The notes under the pieces are model-generated. The model ran no database searches. It was not told where the DNA came from and saw nothing but the letters and a program-made list of their open reading frames with translations. From assembly GCA_016859345.1 (NCBI GenBank), contig CM029121.1, forward strand, positions 408,329 through 472,328: a stretch of 64,000 nucleotides of DNA. The letters are read 5' to 3'. The position numbers were made by a program, and so were the translations under genes. The DNA is from Istiophorus platypterus. Taxonomy: Eukaryota > Chordata > Actinopteri > Istiophoriformes > Istiophoridae. This document shows, in pieces, positions 37,170 through 52,100 of this stretch; positions within the stretch are counted from its first letter, which is position 1, and each line of letters begins with the position of its first letter.

Positions 37170-40100
37170 AATTTGCATTTAAAAACTATATTATTTTAAA
37201 AAACTCCCTGCCTTACCACTTAAAAACAACTATAACCACATCTGAACCAACAGATAAGGCAAGCATGACCTAAGAGTTAACTTTTTTTTTTAGCCAAGAA
37301 AATTTCCACATTAGTGCTGCCAAACTGACACCTCCACATAACTATGTTAAAAGGTGACATGCACCCTCATTAAATATTGATATAAGAAGGATAGAGATCA
37401 GAAAAGCATTCTCAGGAATAAGTTGGAGCAGTGATGAAGCTCAAACCGGGGAAAATAATTTGGCTAACATTATCGGCACCTGATCCTAATACATAGTCGG
37501 GCTGCACCAATGCAAGCAACTTTAGCATTCCTGATACTTGTGAAGCTTAATGGGTTATGGAGTGTAGCTGTAGCTCAGGGTGAATTCAGTAGAGTGTATA
37601 TTTCAACTGCAGTAACTATCAGTAAATCAGTCCTATCACATTTACCAATTTGCTGCTCTGAATCTCTTTGCAAACACTGTTCATTTGAAATGACTAAAAT
37701 CAGTAAGTGAATGTGAAAATTTTCTGGCCTTTAAAGTGATCTATGAAAGAAGTGTGGTGTTTCTTTGATGGTAGCCTCACATTGTTCAATAAACAAATTA
37801 TAAACAATATAAAATGAGTGAATAAAACACCATTTCTGTTAAAGCATTTGTTTTTCCATTTTTTTTGCAGTATAAAAACTAAAATCAAACAACATTTTCT
37901 ACACAGATGTTTCATGTGAAAACTGTTCTACAACATACCACCACCACTCGAGCTGTAGAAATGTACACTATGCTGACTAAACTGGAAACGCGGAGGACGT
38001 TTGAGTTGGCATTAAAAGTAAACAATGTCAACTGCAAAACTGGAGCACATTAGAGAACAGGATGCCTCGTTAAAATAAATGAAACATAATACTAAATAAA
38101 CTGTACAAAACAGATGAATATACATATTTGTGTGGAATCTGGTCAGATTGTCAGAGTCAGGAGGGATAAAGATATGGGATAAAGGTATACCACAGAAATG
38201 ATTAAATAATTACAGTAAATATAGAATTTTGGAATATGTTGCATGAATGTTTTGAATAATGTTATCGTCCTGAGCAAATTAAAAATCTTCGCACTAACCT
38301 GATCATATTGGTCTGGTCAGACTTTTCCAGGACTCTGATTACCAGTAGGTTGACGGATCTGATGAGCTGCTGCCCATCTTCTATGTCCTCCACTCTGCCA
38401 TCCAGCATCAGTGTTATCAGACCGTGCATCAGGTCCTTTAACACACCCATGGATGCCTCTCTAGCCAGGGACTCCATAGAGAACAACTGAGAAAGGGACA
38501 AGAGGATGTTCATAACAATATTAGTGTCTCCTCATCCTCAGTGGCCAACATACAGTTGCAGTCAGAAATATTCAACCCCCCAAAGATTTTAAGGATTTAT
38601 CATTTAAAGTTTTCTCAAAGAGCAAGATTCTGCTTTGGATGACTTCTTTATTTGTTGAGGGATACATAAAATCAACACAGAAAATGCATGATGTAATATT
38701 TGTGTGAAACAGTATATTTTGTTAAGATAGCCATGTCACAATTATTCAACCCCTATAAAATATTGTTGTTTTCAAAGGTGTCTGACTTTTTATGGCCTAA
38801 AGTGGAGTTGAAACATAATTAAGCCTTTGGGAAAAGCTGTTTCAGTTATGATGCATATATAAACCCCACCCATTAAGGTATTCAAGGTGAGTTGCAATCA
38901 TGGGAAAGACAAAGGAGCTTGCACAAAAGCTGAGAGAGATTATTTCATCAAACCTGAAGGGCCTTGGGTATAAGATTTCTAAAAAAAAATTAAGGTTCTA
39001 AGAGACACCATTGGGAGTGTTATAAGGAAGTTTAAAACTTATGAAACAGCTGCAAACCTGTCTGGCCATGGAAGAAAGCCCAACATTTCATCAAGGGCCC
39101 TTAGCAACTTAGTCAGAACTAAGAGAAACCCCCGTGTGACCTCAAGACACCTACAGGATGACCTGATGAAGGCTGGTACAAGTGCTTCTGTGGCAACTAT
39201 AAGATGTGCACTGAATAAACAAGGGCTTCATGGCTGGACTCCAAGATGCACTCCCCTCTTGACCACAAGGAACATCAAAAGGTCAACTAGAATATGCCAG
39301 GAGGATTTTGGATGAGACTACAGAGTTTTGGGAGGCAGTTCTAAGGACTGATGAAACCAAACTGGAACTGTTTGGACATATGGACCAGCGGAATGTCAGG
39401 TGTGTGTGAAAGGCCAGGCTTATGACCAGAAGAAGACCATCCCCATAGTCAAGCATGGAAGTGGGTCATTGATGATGTGAGGCTGTTTTTCTGCGGCAGG
39501 AACTGTCAATCTTGATCGTGTACCTGGCATTATCGATTCCCAGAAATACCAGGTCATTTTAAAGAGGAACGTGATGCCGACTGTTGACAAATTAAACCTC
39601 GGTGATCAGTGGACTTTCCAGCAAGACAATGATCACAAGCACACCTCCAAGACAACCAAAGGTTGGTTGAGAAAAAGATCCTGGAACGTCCTGGAGTGGC
39701 CTTCTCAGTCTCCAGATTTAAAATCCATTTGAAAATCTTTGGTGGGATTTAAAGAAGGCAGGTGCAGCATGGAAGCCATCAAACATCATTGAGCTAGAGG
39801 CTTTTGAACATGAAGAATGGGCAAAGATTCCGATCGAGAAGTGTAAGCAGCTTGTCAGCACTTACCGAAAATTTTTTTTAGAAGTTATAAAAGCTAAAGC
39901 ATGCGCCACAAAGTACTGAAGCTGGGGGTTGAGTAATAGTGCACATGGGTTAAGAGTGTTACATTTTTAATTTGAACTTCAAAGTCAACTTCTGTTGTCA
40001 AAATAATTCATTTATCAAAAATTTGTTGTTGTTTAATGAGGTTTTTTTGTCATTTATTGTCATAATCTTTCATCCACATCACTATAATGTCTTTTGAGGT

Positions 40101-43100
40101 GAGGGGGTTGAATACTTCTTATTGCAACTGTACATTCTTAAGCAGCCTAACAAATGTCTGCTGTTCCTGACATATTACATTAGCAGCAGGCAGTGACTCA
40201 CAGACAGCATGTTTCCTATTATGCAGCTGTACAGTTTGATGATGTCTTTCTTGTCCAGCCGGTCATCAGCCATGTGTGTGCTGTAGATGAGCCTCAGCTG
40301 CATGAAGGTAGCAATGAGGAACTGATCAATGTGTCCTGACATGACTTCTGCTTTGTCCTCCTGCCGCAACACCTCATCAATCTGTGGGGGACAAACCATA
40401 GACTTCTGATCTCACTTTGAAGCACATGTTTGTAACAGCATATCTTACAATAGAACAGTGTATCATGACAATATGAAAGAGATCACTTGTAATGGTGAAC
40501 CTAGAGAGAATTATCACTCTCAGGAGGCAGCCATCTTCAGTGAAAAGATCACTACCTGCACAGTACCAAATCGTACATCGAACATCATACTGCATTTAGC
40601 AGCTAAAAAGACAAATATTAAAAAACAGGGCTAAAAAAAATGAAAAATTGGCCACCATATTAGTGATGTGATCACAACTTAACGATGGATTTGTAGGTAA
40701 GCAATTGTTTGCTTATTTAAAGCCCAACGCCATCAATTAAGGGAATCCATCGACTCGAAAGTCTTCCAAGCTGGCGTTGAGGTGAGGACTAGTAGGAAGT
40801 GGAGGGTATGGGAAGCAGTGGACCAGGCAAAATCATGGCTGTGTCATAGAGCACTGGTGGGATTTGTGGCATTTGGCCATGCAGGATTGGGCAATATTCT
40901 AACAACCCAATCCAACAAAGGGCAAAGAGCGGCAGGACTTCCAAAAAGTGAGAGCTGGGGTTGAGAGGAAGTGTGCAAGCATGCTGGTGGGATTGGAGCA
41001 ACAGGGCTTATGGAGTACATGGGAACTAGCAAAGGACAGGGATATCTCAGGAGCCGAGGTGTGGCAGGCTGAAATCTACTGCATCAAATTTCTCAATCAA
41101 TTTGTGTACGACATTCTACCCTCACACTTAACCTCTACCCTTTGGACAGAAATCCAAACACTATGTTTGGTTAACCCCCGGCACTGGTCATCACCTGGGT
41201 AATGCCAACCCTACAGTGATGCATGGTGATGACAGAATAATACTGTGAGAGTTGTTCTTTGGAGCAGGGACAGGGAGACTGGTCATAATTGAGGGAGGGA
41301 TGAATGCAGCCAAATACAGAGAGGTCCTCGAAGAAAACCTGCTCCAGAGTTCACCCGACCTACCTGTGCCAGTGCCTGTATGCTGGTGTTAATGTCACCA
41401 CTGGCAACCTGTGAGATGACAAAGTTGATGGTGGAGGCTGTGCTGTTGTGGATGTCATCAAAGTGTGGAGAGACAGAATGCATCCTTTGAGCAAAAAAGC
41501 ACAAACAATATTAGCCACTAGAAATATTATTTTTTGTGTTGTTTTTTTCTTTGCACTTGAACTACATGTGTGCATCAGTATCAGATTTTGTCTGTTTTGA
41601 GTTTTGAGTGTGTTTACTTGGGTTCGGGGATCATGATAGGCTCCAGTAGCTCATCCAGCTTGTGTTGGACGAGGTCCGGCAGCTCACAAACTCTGCTCTG
41701 GTCCATCTCAATCATGTCCAGGTCTAACTGGAACTCCTTCGGGATGGAGGGGTGGGAGGACTCGCTGTGCTGGGTGTTCTGACGAGCTTGGCTAAATGGA
41801 CATAAGGAGGGGACCCATTGAAGGACAGATGTCGGAGATGGGAAAGAAAGTAAATTTAGTCCATTGTATTATCAATCAGTGCCTTTTAGCTCCAGTTTGA
41901 TCTGAAACAAGTTTTCACTTTTAGTTTGAGGACTGTCTGATGTATCCTATTACTGTCATAGATTCTCAGTCTAATTTGAATTTATTCCAAACTAGGACAT
42001 TAAGGAATTAAGATTTGACTTCCAAACAGCGCTCTCTCAAAAAATAAAATAAACAAAAAATATATTTACACAGATTTTACACTGATCGATTCCATTTTTA
42101 AGAAACCTAACTGATGCTATTTGGCTTTAAAAACATTAATATACAATTTTAATGATTTTTAACTTGAACTTGGGTTCAATGGGTTTACTCTCTAATTCAC
42201 CACTGTTTTGATTCTAATTGAAAACTGCTGGAAGAACCTAATACTAAAGCATTTAAGTCTGAATAGCACGATCTTTTCCGAATTACAGTTAAACTGTCAG
42301 GACCTGAGCTGATCAGCACTGATCTAAAACCAAGAGTAGGCATTTTTTTGGTTAGGAGAGAAAAAAAAATAATAAAAATTTACCTTAATATCCGAAATAA
42401 AAAAAGTTATAATTTACATCCACATCTGTCGGGTCTTGACAGACATGGATGTAAAAAAAATTCTGATTTGTGATATAGGGATATATAAATAAAATTGATT
42501 TGACTTGACTTTGTGAAACTTTACTGTTCTTATTGTGCTGTATATCAACTGTAATAATGTGTAAGCTAAATGAAAGAAAGAAAAAACAGTTAAACTCCTT
42601 GTATGGCTGGCCAATAAGGCTGATTCTGATAGAACACAAGAGTTGCAGCCATGACAGTAGCTAATGCTTCAAATATGGACGTTGCTACGAAGAAGCTACA
42701 AATGCTATGACATCTTCTCACACATCTAAAACTCGGCAGCACAGATGATCTACACAATCACCACTAACTGGGCCAATTATTCATTCATCTATTATTCATT
42801 CAGGAAGCTAAGGTGTAGCACAAGAATTTTGTTCCTGTTAGTAATTTAGATAAGGAGACTGTACTAGTTAAGGTGATGTGGGTTGCTGTTCTTATCTTTT
42901 TTCTCTCAATGGACAACAAAGGACATGATTTACAGATCAGATATGTACGCCGTAGCAGACAAAAAAAGTTAAGTTGGACTTTAAAAGGCAGAATGTCAGA
43001 CCATAATGGCAAAGGACCACAGCACCACCAGCCCCTCTGCATACGATCTTCATATTACTAATAAATGCCACAACCAGAGGTGAAACTGTCCTATTAGGTA

Positions 43101-46100
43101 GGAAAGTAATGTCTGAGAACCTTATGCAGGGATTGTTCCTTTTTGTGAGTCATGAAAAATGCATGCTTGCTCCAACTAACTGTTGCCATACATCACCAAC
43201 AAACTTGTCACACTTAAGAAGGTTAGCTAGTTGATATTAGAACACCAAGTTATGGCCAAAGATGCTAGAGCTAGACAAACAAGGAGGCTTTTCTCATCCT
43301 GCAGTAACCGTGTCTCTGACAGGTAAAAAGGTGCTCCCCTGTGCCTAATCCAAATAAAAGCACGAGAATCACGGTATGTTTAGAACAGAAATAGACATAG
43401 TGAGTAGTGTTGTCAGGACAATATATATCAAGACCGGTACACAAGCACATCCCTACTGAGGAGTTATATAAATAGTAACCTTCTAACACATAACTAGGGT
43501 TGTCATACAGATGGCTGACAAATAAAAGGAAAAACTAACAAACAGTCTTAGTCAGGTGTTCGGCGCCCACGTACCACCAGAACAGCTCCTCTAGGCCTTG
43601 GCAGGCACCAGATCGGTGACCCCTCCCCCATCTATATTTGTCCCCTGATAAAACAACATTTTGAAATCACTAACACCAAAACACATAGTAACTTATGTTT
43701 AGATCACCAAAAAAGCTATGTAAATGTGAAGAGGGTGATAATTTAGAATAAAGACATGTGGATTTATGGTTTATTAAATTTCTATATTGTCTGCTCTCGC
43801 CTCACTTTGGATCTGGGTTGGTGCATAGTAACCCATTACAACTGCTAACTGAGATTTGCAATAGTTAATTCATAGGCCTGAAAAGCCCAGTGTCAATGCT
43901 GTGTATTATGCTTTTTTTCATAAATACACAATCTACACCATAACATTAATCAGAATCATTAATTCTAAAATAGTAAAAAAAGAAAGAAAAAAAAGTGGCC
44001 AACAAGTTTTCTTTGTGCAACTGTCAAAAGCTGATTTTTTTTAGTGTCCCAATATTTGTAGCTAGCAGGGTTGTTTAAGATTATTCATTTCATTTCCTGG
44101 TATGGTATACACAACATTCACAACAAAGACAAAAGGGTAATGAGGGAAGAAGAATGAACAATTTTATAAAGGTGACAGCAGGACATTTTGAGCCATTTGA
44201 CTGGTGCTTTATATACTATGTGACAGTGAGAAACAAAATTAAACCCTTTATTCCCTATCATGTGAATAAGCTCAACTAAAATGTCACACTAAATTTTTCT
44301 GATATTTTTGTATCTTTTTTGTTTGAGTGCAATTTAATTTTCATCATTGGAAAAAACAGAGGAGTTCTTACAATGAAAAAAAAAGAGTGAGCAGGAGGAA
44401 AAGGTACTCACATCCTATAAGTGCGATACATTATTCTGCTCCCAAAAGAAGGCAGGCAGAGCAGAAAAAGAAGGAAATCACACAGGGAGAAAGATGAGGG
44501 GTTAAGAAACAGGCTTGCAGAAGACAACCAACCAGCAAGCCCACAGCCAGCCAAAGACACATACACACTGAGATTGGTTTCACAGATAGGATTTCATTTG
44601 CCAATTTTTCTTTAAACTGAAGTATCTGAGAGCAACCCAACATGCAATGACTCAGTGATACTGGGTATAAAAAGAAGGGACAGATTAGTTGTAAGCAGGA
44701 CAGAAACATTAATAAAAAAAAAACCAAAAACCAAACAACAACAAAAAAAACAGTCTAACTACAGTCAAGTCACAACATTCCACAGCATGTAGAGGTCTGT
44801 TATAGTGTTATGGATCTGACAGATTAAGACGTGGTTGGTTGATAGAATGGATAACATGCCTATGAAAAACAACTGGAAAAGTTTGGGTTAAATATGAAGA
44901 CAATTCATGTAAGACAAGACTTTTTGCCTGAAATGGGACTTTTCTGATGTCTTATTTAAAAATTATACAGCCTAAAAGGAGTGTTAAGTAAAATGCTAAA
45001 TGCTAAATGCTCTTTGTTCATTATTTTTACTGCAGTTTTGTAGCTAACATTTCACCTTTTCCTCTGTTAAAGTCCAATTTGCTCTTACACTTCCCCTGTT
45101 TGTAGAGTCTCTTTATTTTTATCATCCCAGACATGTAGCAGGTTCACATCTCAGTATCATCTCTAACTACTCTATAAAATCAGACCCCGCTTGGTAAGGA
45201 TATAACTGAATAACTACACTATAAAAATCAGACCCCGCTTGGTAAGGATGTAACTGAATTACTGAATTGAAGTCCAGGGAGCAGCTAACTATACACAGTT
45301 AAAGCTAACAAGCAAACTTCATTTGTTACAAAAACTGATGGCAATATGCTTACAGTGACAGGACAAATTTTTATTTGCAGTCCCTGGCCAGGTTGATTTA
45401 AAGCATTAACATTTAAGTATGACTAAATGTGTCATATTTTTAGCATGAATGTTTTCGTTGTATAGAGTATATGAATGAATTATGGTGATTTATTGCATCA
45501 ATATAGAATTGGAAAAAAAAATTCTTTGGAAATAAATAAATGTATCGCTCATACACTGATTTGCCTCCTTACTGGTTTTAATTCAGCTAAGATTCATCTC
45601 CTATATATCCCACATCCCTGATTCAGAAGTGACCTACTTTAGTTTGTTGGGGTCTTCCTGTGCAGGCTTGCGGAGGAAGGTGGCATTGGGATTAGCTGGA
45701 TGCTCTCTCTGAGACCTTTCTGTGGCACTCTGCTTGGCAGGAGCTGCAGGAGTTTTCTTGGCTGAACGCTTGATTCTCTCCTCCAGCATGCTCATGTCTT
45801 TCTCTGACAACTGGAATGAATTGGAGAAAAGAATAATGATAAATTGTACAGAGTAGGTTTTGGGTTGAGTTAAGCATGACAGTGATATTTCTATCTTACA
45901 TTTCCTATTAGTTTGTAAACTTGATCCCCACAGACGTTATAGACAGCCACCACAGTGTTCAGGGCAGCATTGCGGACAGATGTGTCTCTGTCACCGATGT
46001 GAACAGCAATCTCCTTCAGAGACTTAGCTGGAGTCGGTTGGCATACATTCATCCCATAGCCCTCTATCAAACAACCCAGCTCCTCCAGACATTCTAAGGA

Positions 46101-49100
46101 CAGGGAGGAAACCACAGTTAGAAGTTCAAATATTAATCCTCCAACACTTTTCTTCCCAATGTTAACCACCAAAGAGGCTTACAATGGAACAGATTAGGTT
46201 TGGAGAGAAACTGGTTCAGCTTTAGCCATTTAGCTAACTGTATATAGAGACGTACCAGCTCTCTGTTTGGAGTTCTTGGACTTTGTTCCATCCATGAGGA
46301 AAGGGAAGACCTTAGATGCTGGGTAAACTTTGCACAGCATGGTCAGTATGGCCCTCACATCTTTGCGAACCACATCCTTTGACTCACCAACCTGAATAAG
46401 AGATATGAAGCTAAGCCCCTCGAAAAACAAAACAAAGGCTCATTTTATCTGAGGTGCACTCACCTTGAGTATGAGGTAGGGGACAAAGGAGTTGGCCTCG
46501 TACTCAGTCAGGTGGTAGTTCTCCCTGTTCAACATGGCAAACAACAGCTTTAGATATTCCAGCACCTTCATCAGGACTGTGGTATTGGTGTCAAAGAACC
46601 GCAGGGTGAACCACTTCAGAATCAAGTCCAGACAGCTTATAGTGGCTTCGCTCTCACTCTCCAACCTCTGTTAAATTCAAACACACATACAATCTTTACT
46701 ACCAAATCAAATCTACTCTTAGACAACCACTTCTAGAAATGAGATCAAGCATTACCTCAATCATGACTCCTATAGCCTTGACGTGTCTCTGGAAGTCAAA
46801 GTGGAAAAGCTCATCCTGCAGCCACTTAGCAAAGCAGGTGGACATCTGAGTTTTCAGCTGGTCCAAATACTCATCTCGAGGACTTATGAAGTTCCACTTC
46901 AAAATCTACAGTTAAGAAGAAACATTTCAATTTACCTGCAGTCAAGTTCTGGTCAGTTTTGTGTGACAGACAACTTCAGTAACCCAAGGGCAGCCAAGGC
47001 TGAAAAGTTTATTTCCGACTTGGCCGCCTGTTTCTTCAGTTGCCAGACAGTCCAAGTCAACTATGATTAGGACTGATTTCAGGCTAAATATACTACTTAA
47101 AAAGGAGGGTGTGCATCGCTATCTTCTGTAAAAAGGGCAGCCTAAATATTAGGTACATTTCTCACTCTAGCATAGTACAGTTCAAAAGCAACATAAAACT
47201 ACAATGTAAAATGATGAGCAGGTTGAATCAATAGCTCTCCAAATTATTTACAACAAAAAATGAAGTTCTTGAAAGTAGAATTTATAGCAGGGGGCTGTTG
47301 TATGTGCAGTACTCTGCAGTGGATTTAGGCACTTGTTTAAATTCTTATTCATCAGACATTAACGTCAGGGAGGCATCTTATCATTCCCAAATACATTCTG
47401 CAGCATGAGAATGATCCCAAACATGCAGGCAGTATCATATCTATTGCAACAAGAAGTAAAAGGAATCCTTCTACAGATGTATGGCACCTACAAAGCCCTG
47501 GGACCTGTACTGTGAAGCATATTTAACTCAGCCTGGCTCTCTTGGGGTTAGCCAGATAACCTGTATCACCAAACTGGTTATCAAATGGCTCAGTTAACTC
47601 TTGGTTTAACTCATCCAGCTTTGTGAATGTCCATGTAAACGATGAGGCATTGTTAATGAGAGGCAACATCATCAGAACCATTAATGAAGTATAGGACGAA
47701 ACATCGATAACTACAGCTAAAATTTGGTTATAGGGAAGGCAGAAAGTGATAAACCATAAGGAGGAAATGTACATGAAACAACATGATCAACTTAAATAGG
47801 TGATGACCAAGAACATAAATTGTAAAAAAAACTTAAAACAATTTAAAAAAAAAAGAAGAAATTATACTATTAAAGTCTAAGTGCAAGAAAAATTATACAG
47901 GTCTTTAGAAGACAGTAAGCATCTTTCTTTTTCATCTGATGAACAAACTCATGAGTGTGAGATGCACATAAAAGTTACAAAAATGTCAGATTGCTCTTAC
48001 TGCTAAAGCAGGGAGACATGAGATGGGAGGAGTAAAGTAGGTGATGTATAAGGTCTGTCTGGATTAAATGTTGCATTTAAAATTATTGGAAACATTTGTG
48101 TTGATTATTTTTATAAGAGGGGTTAGTTTTTATCTACAATTATCATTACAAAGCCCCCTCATGTTATTCTGAGTTTATGTGATGAAATAAGAGGAAAAAA
48201 AAAAAAAGGCACTGGTGCCATCAGGAATCCTGTCAGAAATCAAAGAATCTTTGCGCCATTAGAATGCAGCTATAACAGTCATTATGTAATTATTTACTCT
48301 TTGGTAATACTCTGTGTTTGTTAGAAACACCGTTTTAAAATAACAAGGACAAAAGGAAAGCCTGGAACAGCAGAACGATTTGACTGATCTATAAAAGTAT
48401 CTATTGCACTCTATTATTTGTTACTTTATTGTAAACTATTTTGTCAATGTTGGGATCCTCTAGGAATGAGGACTAAAATTTCCAATGATCTGGTTGGTCA
48501 GTCAGGCTGTTGCCCGGTTTTGATATAATTCTCTGAAGTTTACCTGCTCCGGAGCATTTTAGCCATGCAGCACAGGTTACCATAGCGATATATCCTGGTT
48601 AAAGTGCGACAGCTACATGTTACTGGAAAACCTGAAATAAGCCCAAAGATAGCTGGATAATCCACTGATCCTGCTTAGCAGTACTAGCCCCTTGTTTCAA
48701 TATCATTGAGTTAATCTAGGATTACATGAAAGGAAAGAATCAAGTGCAACAGCCTAATTTCACATAGGAACTCTGGCTTCTTGTTTGTTCCAGGATGCTT
48801 AGAAGAAACTACCTGCCATGATTTAATTTTTTCTGCATATCACCTTATGTTGCAAAGTAAGTGGGGATAGTTTTCGTAATTTTGCCTCTGTACAGCACCA
48901 CATTAGATTTAAAACAAAGCCATCAAGATGTGATAGAATTCATATTTAATTCAACAGATTTAACAAAATTAATGCATTGCACTGCTTAGCATTTTTATAC
49001 ATATTCCCTCATTTTCAGAGGCTCTAAAGTAATTTAAAAAAACGACAATTTTTTAAATACTTGGATGAAAATCTTTTGAGCTAAGTGTCTGCCTGAGGTC

Positions 49101-52100
49101 TGGAACCCATGGACATCACCAAATGCCGATCGTCATTCTGCCCTCAGTTTTGTCTTTAATAAGTAAAAAGCACAGTTAGATTGAGTTCATGTGGCTGGCT
49201 TTGCCATTTAAGAATATTCTGTTTCTTTGCCTTGAAGAGCTCTCGTGTTGCTTTCACAGTATTTTTTGGGTCATTATCCATCTGTACTGTGAAGCACTGT
49301 CCTATCAGTTTTGCAGCATTTGGATGAATCTGAACAGAAAGTAGAGCCCTATGCGCTTCAGAATTCATCCTGCTGCTTCTATCAGCAGTCACATCATCAA
49401 ACACTAGTGACCCAGTTCCATTGGCACCATTGCATGTCTGATGACTACACTGCCTCCACCATGTTTGGCAGATGATGCGGTGGCCTTTGATCATGAGCCG
49501 TTCCATTCCTTCTCCATACCCTTTTCTTGCCATCATTCTGGTACAAGTTGAACTTTGTTTCATCTGTCCAGAGAGTGTTGTTCCAGAACTGTTCAGGCTT
49601 TTTTAGAAGTTTTGTGGCAAAGTCTAATGAGGCCTTTCTGTTTTTGAGTGTGAGCAGTGGCCCTCTGTTCATATTCACATGAAGGCATCTCTGGATTGTA
49701 GACTTTGACAATTACACTCCTTCATCCAACAGTATTCTTTACCTGGCTAGATGTTGTCAAGGAGTTTTTCCTCACCATGGAAAAAATTCTGCGATCACCC
49801 ACTTTAGTTGTGTTCTGTAGCCTGCCGGGCCTTTTGGTGATGCTGAGCTGGCCAGTGCAGTCCTCCTTTTTGTGACAGTACCAAATTGTTGATTTGGCCT
49901 CTCCAGAAGTTTGTCATCTGCCTGATAGGTTTCTTTATGTTATTTCAGCCTAATGACGGCCTCCTTCATTTGCATAGTGACCACTCAAACATGTATTAAT
50001 AGTTCAAACAAACAGCTCCCAATTGCAGAATTCAACACGGGGCATCAACTCTAGCAAATTTTTCGGCTAAATTTGTCATTAAACAAGGGAACAGGCGACA
50101 CCTGGCAAGGAAACTGATTTTCAGTCATTTATCCAATTACTTTTCAGCCTCTGAAAATTCTCATTTTTATATAATTCCTAAATGGTTTATGCAATACTTT
50201 TGTTAAACCACCTTTTACTCAAGCTGATAGTCTACACTTCAAAACATCTTGATGGCTTTGTTTCAAATCCACTGTTATGTACAGAGGCAAAATTACAAAA
50301 ACTGTGTCATTTTTCAAATACTTATGTACCTAACTGTATCTGCTGCTGCACTGAGCCACTAGGATCATGACATGTTTTTCAGCGAGTCGGGTACCTTCAG
50401 TTGTTTCTCTTCTTTGATCCTCTGTTCCTTTGCATTGGGGATGAGGATGAAGATTGGCCCTGACTTGTCTTCATCATCCTTTAGGCCTTTAGCTGGAGGC
50501 TTCTTACCAGCTGCACCCTGAGAGAGGAGGCAACGTCAGTGTGACAGATCAAACCATTATGCTGAGAATATGTACTAATGACTTTGTGTAATTATGCTCT
50601 CTCATCAGCTTTTTATGTGATTTGAAGAGTAGGTTTGTATGTGGATGACAGTAGAAAAAGGAGACAAAGAAGTGTCTCAGTGCACATTACATAAACAGTG
50701 TGGAAAAACTGATGTGATATTAATCCAAAACATGAAACACAGACATTGAGACAAATTCATGCAGTTGGGTGACCTGAAACACTATAGGGACATGTGACCT
50801 TACAATTTGTGCTCCATTTCTATAAGCATGCATATACTGCAGTTTAATCCATGTCAGCATGTTACATGTTAACGCCTAAAAGATTTCAACTCACAACTGT
50901 ATGTATATGTGAATTTGGTTATACAGCTGTATAATTGCGGGCAGTATTAGTGATTTGAGAGACACAGGATTAGGCTGAGACAAGATCAGACCAAGTCAAG
51001 GCAGAGAGAGGCTGGCTGGAGGTAAAGAACTTTTGATGAGAAACTGCACACATTGGCTGCTCATGTACTTAATAGCTCACGGTTGGCTTTAATAAGCAGC
51101 AGCATGTAGATGAAGTATGAAGACATTCTAGACTGAGTTTCATCAAGAGGACACCTGCTCTACCTGTTGACTGCTAGCAACAGCTTTCCCTTTGCTGGGG
51201 GGCTTTTTACTAGCATTACTGTCCTTGTCCTTGGAAGGAAGGGGAGGGGCAGGTTCCTCAGGAGGGGAGGGAGGCTGGGTGAATAGAAAAACCACAGTGT
51301 TTATACTTAACTGACATGAAATGACTAATAAAAACCAAATTATGTGCACAGAAAAAAGGAAACAATGTCAAATGCACGTGCCTGATATACACCAAACTAA
51401 CAGGACTGAAAACAACACAAGAACAAATGGTGATGTGTGGATAGGTAAACAGATTCAGATCTTAACATTGTGTACAAAAATTTAAAATCACACAATTAGT
51501 GGGGTCAGTCTGGATTTGAACTGTTCATTGTTGGAATGAAATCCAGTCTTTTTTGTTCTTGTCTGGCTGGTAAGCCATTAAAAGAACTGTTAAGCAGCGC
51601 AAAGAGTAACAAAATATAAAAAATTCAGTGCTCCTGTGCGCACTCTTAAAAATTAAAATTAGGGGATCATGCAGATAGACATACCTTCTTAGCAGCCACC
51701 CCTCCTCGGACCTTCTTGACTTCAGGTTTACTATCAACAATGTCCTCACTAGCTGGCTGAGATCTGGAGGCTGCAGAGGACAGGCATAGGTCATTTTTTT
51801 CATATTTTCTGAGTAATTATCAAGTAGACTATCAAAACATTGGACATCACACACTTACTGCATTTGAACTTTTCGTTTTGCTTCTGCATCTTTTTTTTTT
51901 TTTTTTTTATTTTGCACTTGAAATGGACTTCAGTAAAGAGCAATTTTACCACAAGCAACAACTTGCCTCACTTTCATATACAAACTCACACAATGATGGC
52001 AGCGAGCCAGCATGCAAAATACTGGTCTAACCAACAGGAATATTTGGGGATCATAGCCTTGCCCTTGGAGAGTTAGGGGAACTCCGTCTCCAAAGACACA

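Noticed and set aside
44431..44727. 98-residue minus-strand open frame in ckap5 intron 21
   Set aside because: It covers the pyrimidine-rich tract before the candidate microexon. Its Phe/Leu/Ser/Cys-rich make-up reflects that tract, not a protein.
49156..49711. Intact transposase gene
   Set aside because: Pieces lie in different frames, with stops, and the C-terminal acidic motif is lost (SQPHELN in place of SPDLNP), so the element is dead.
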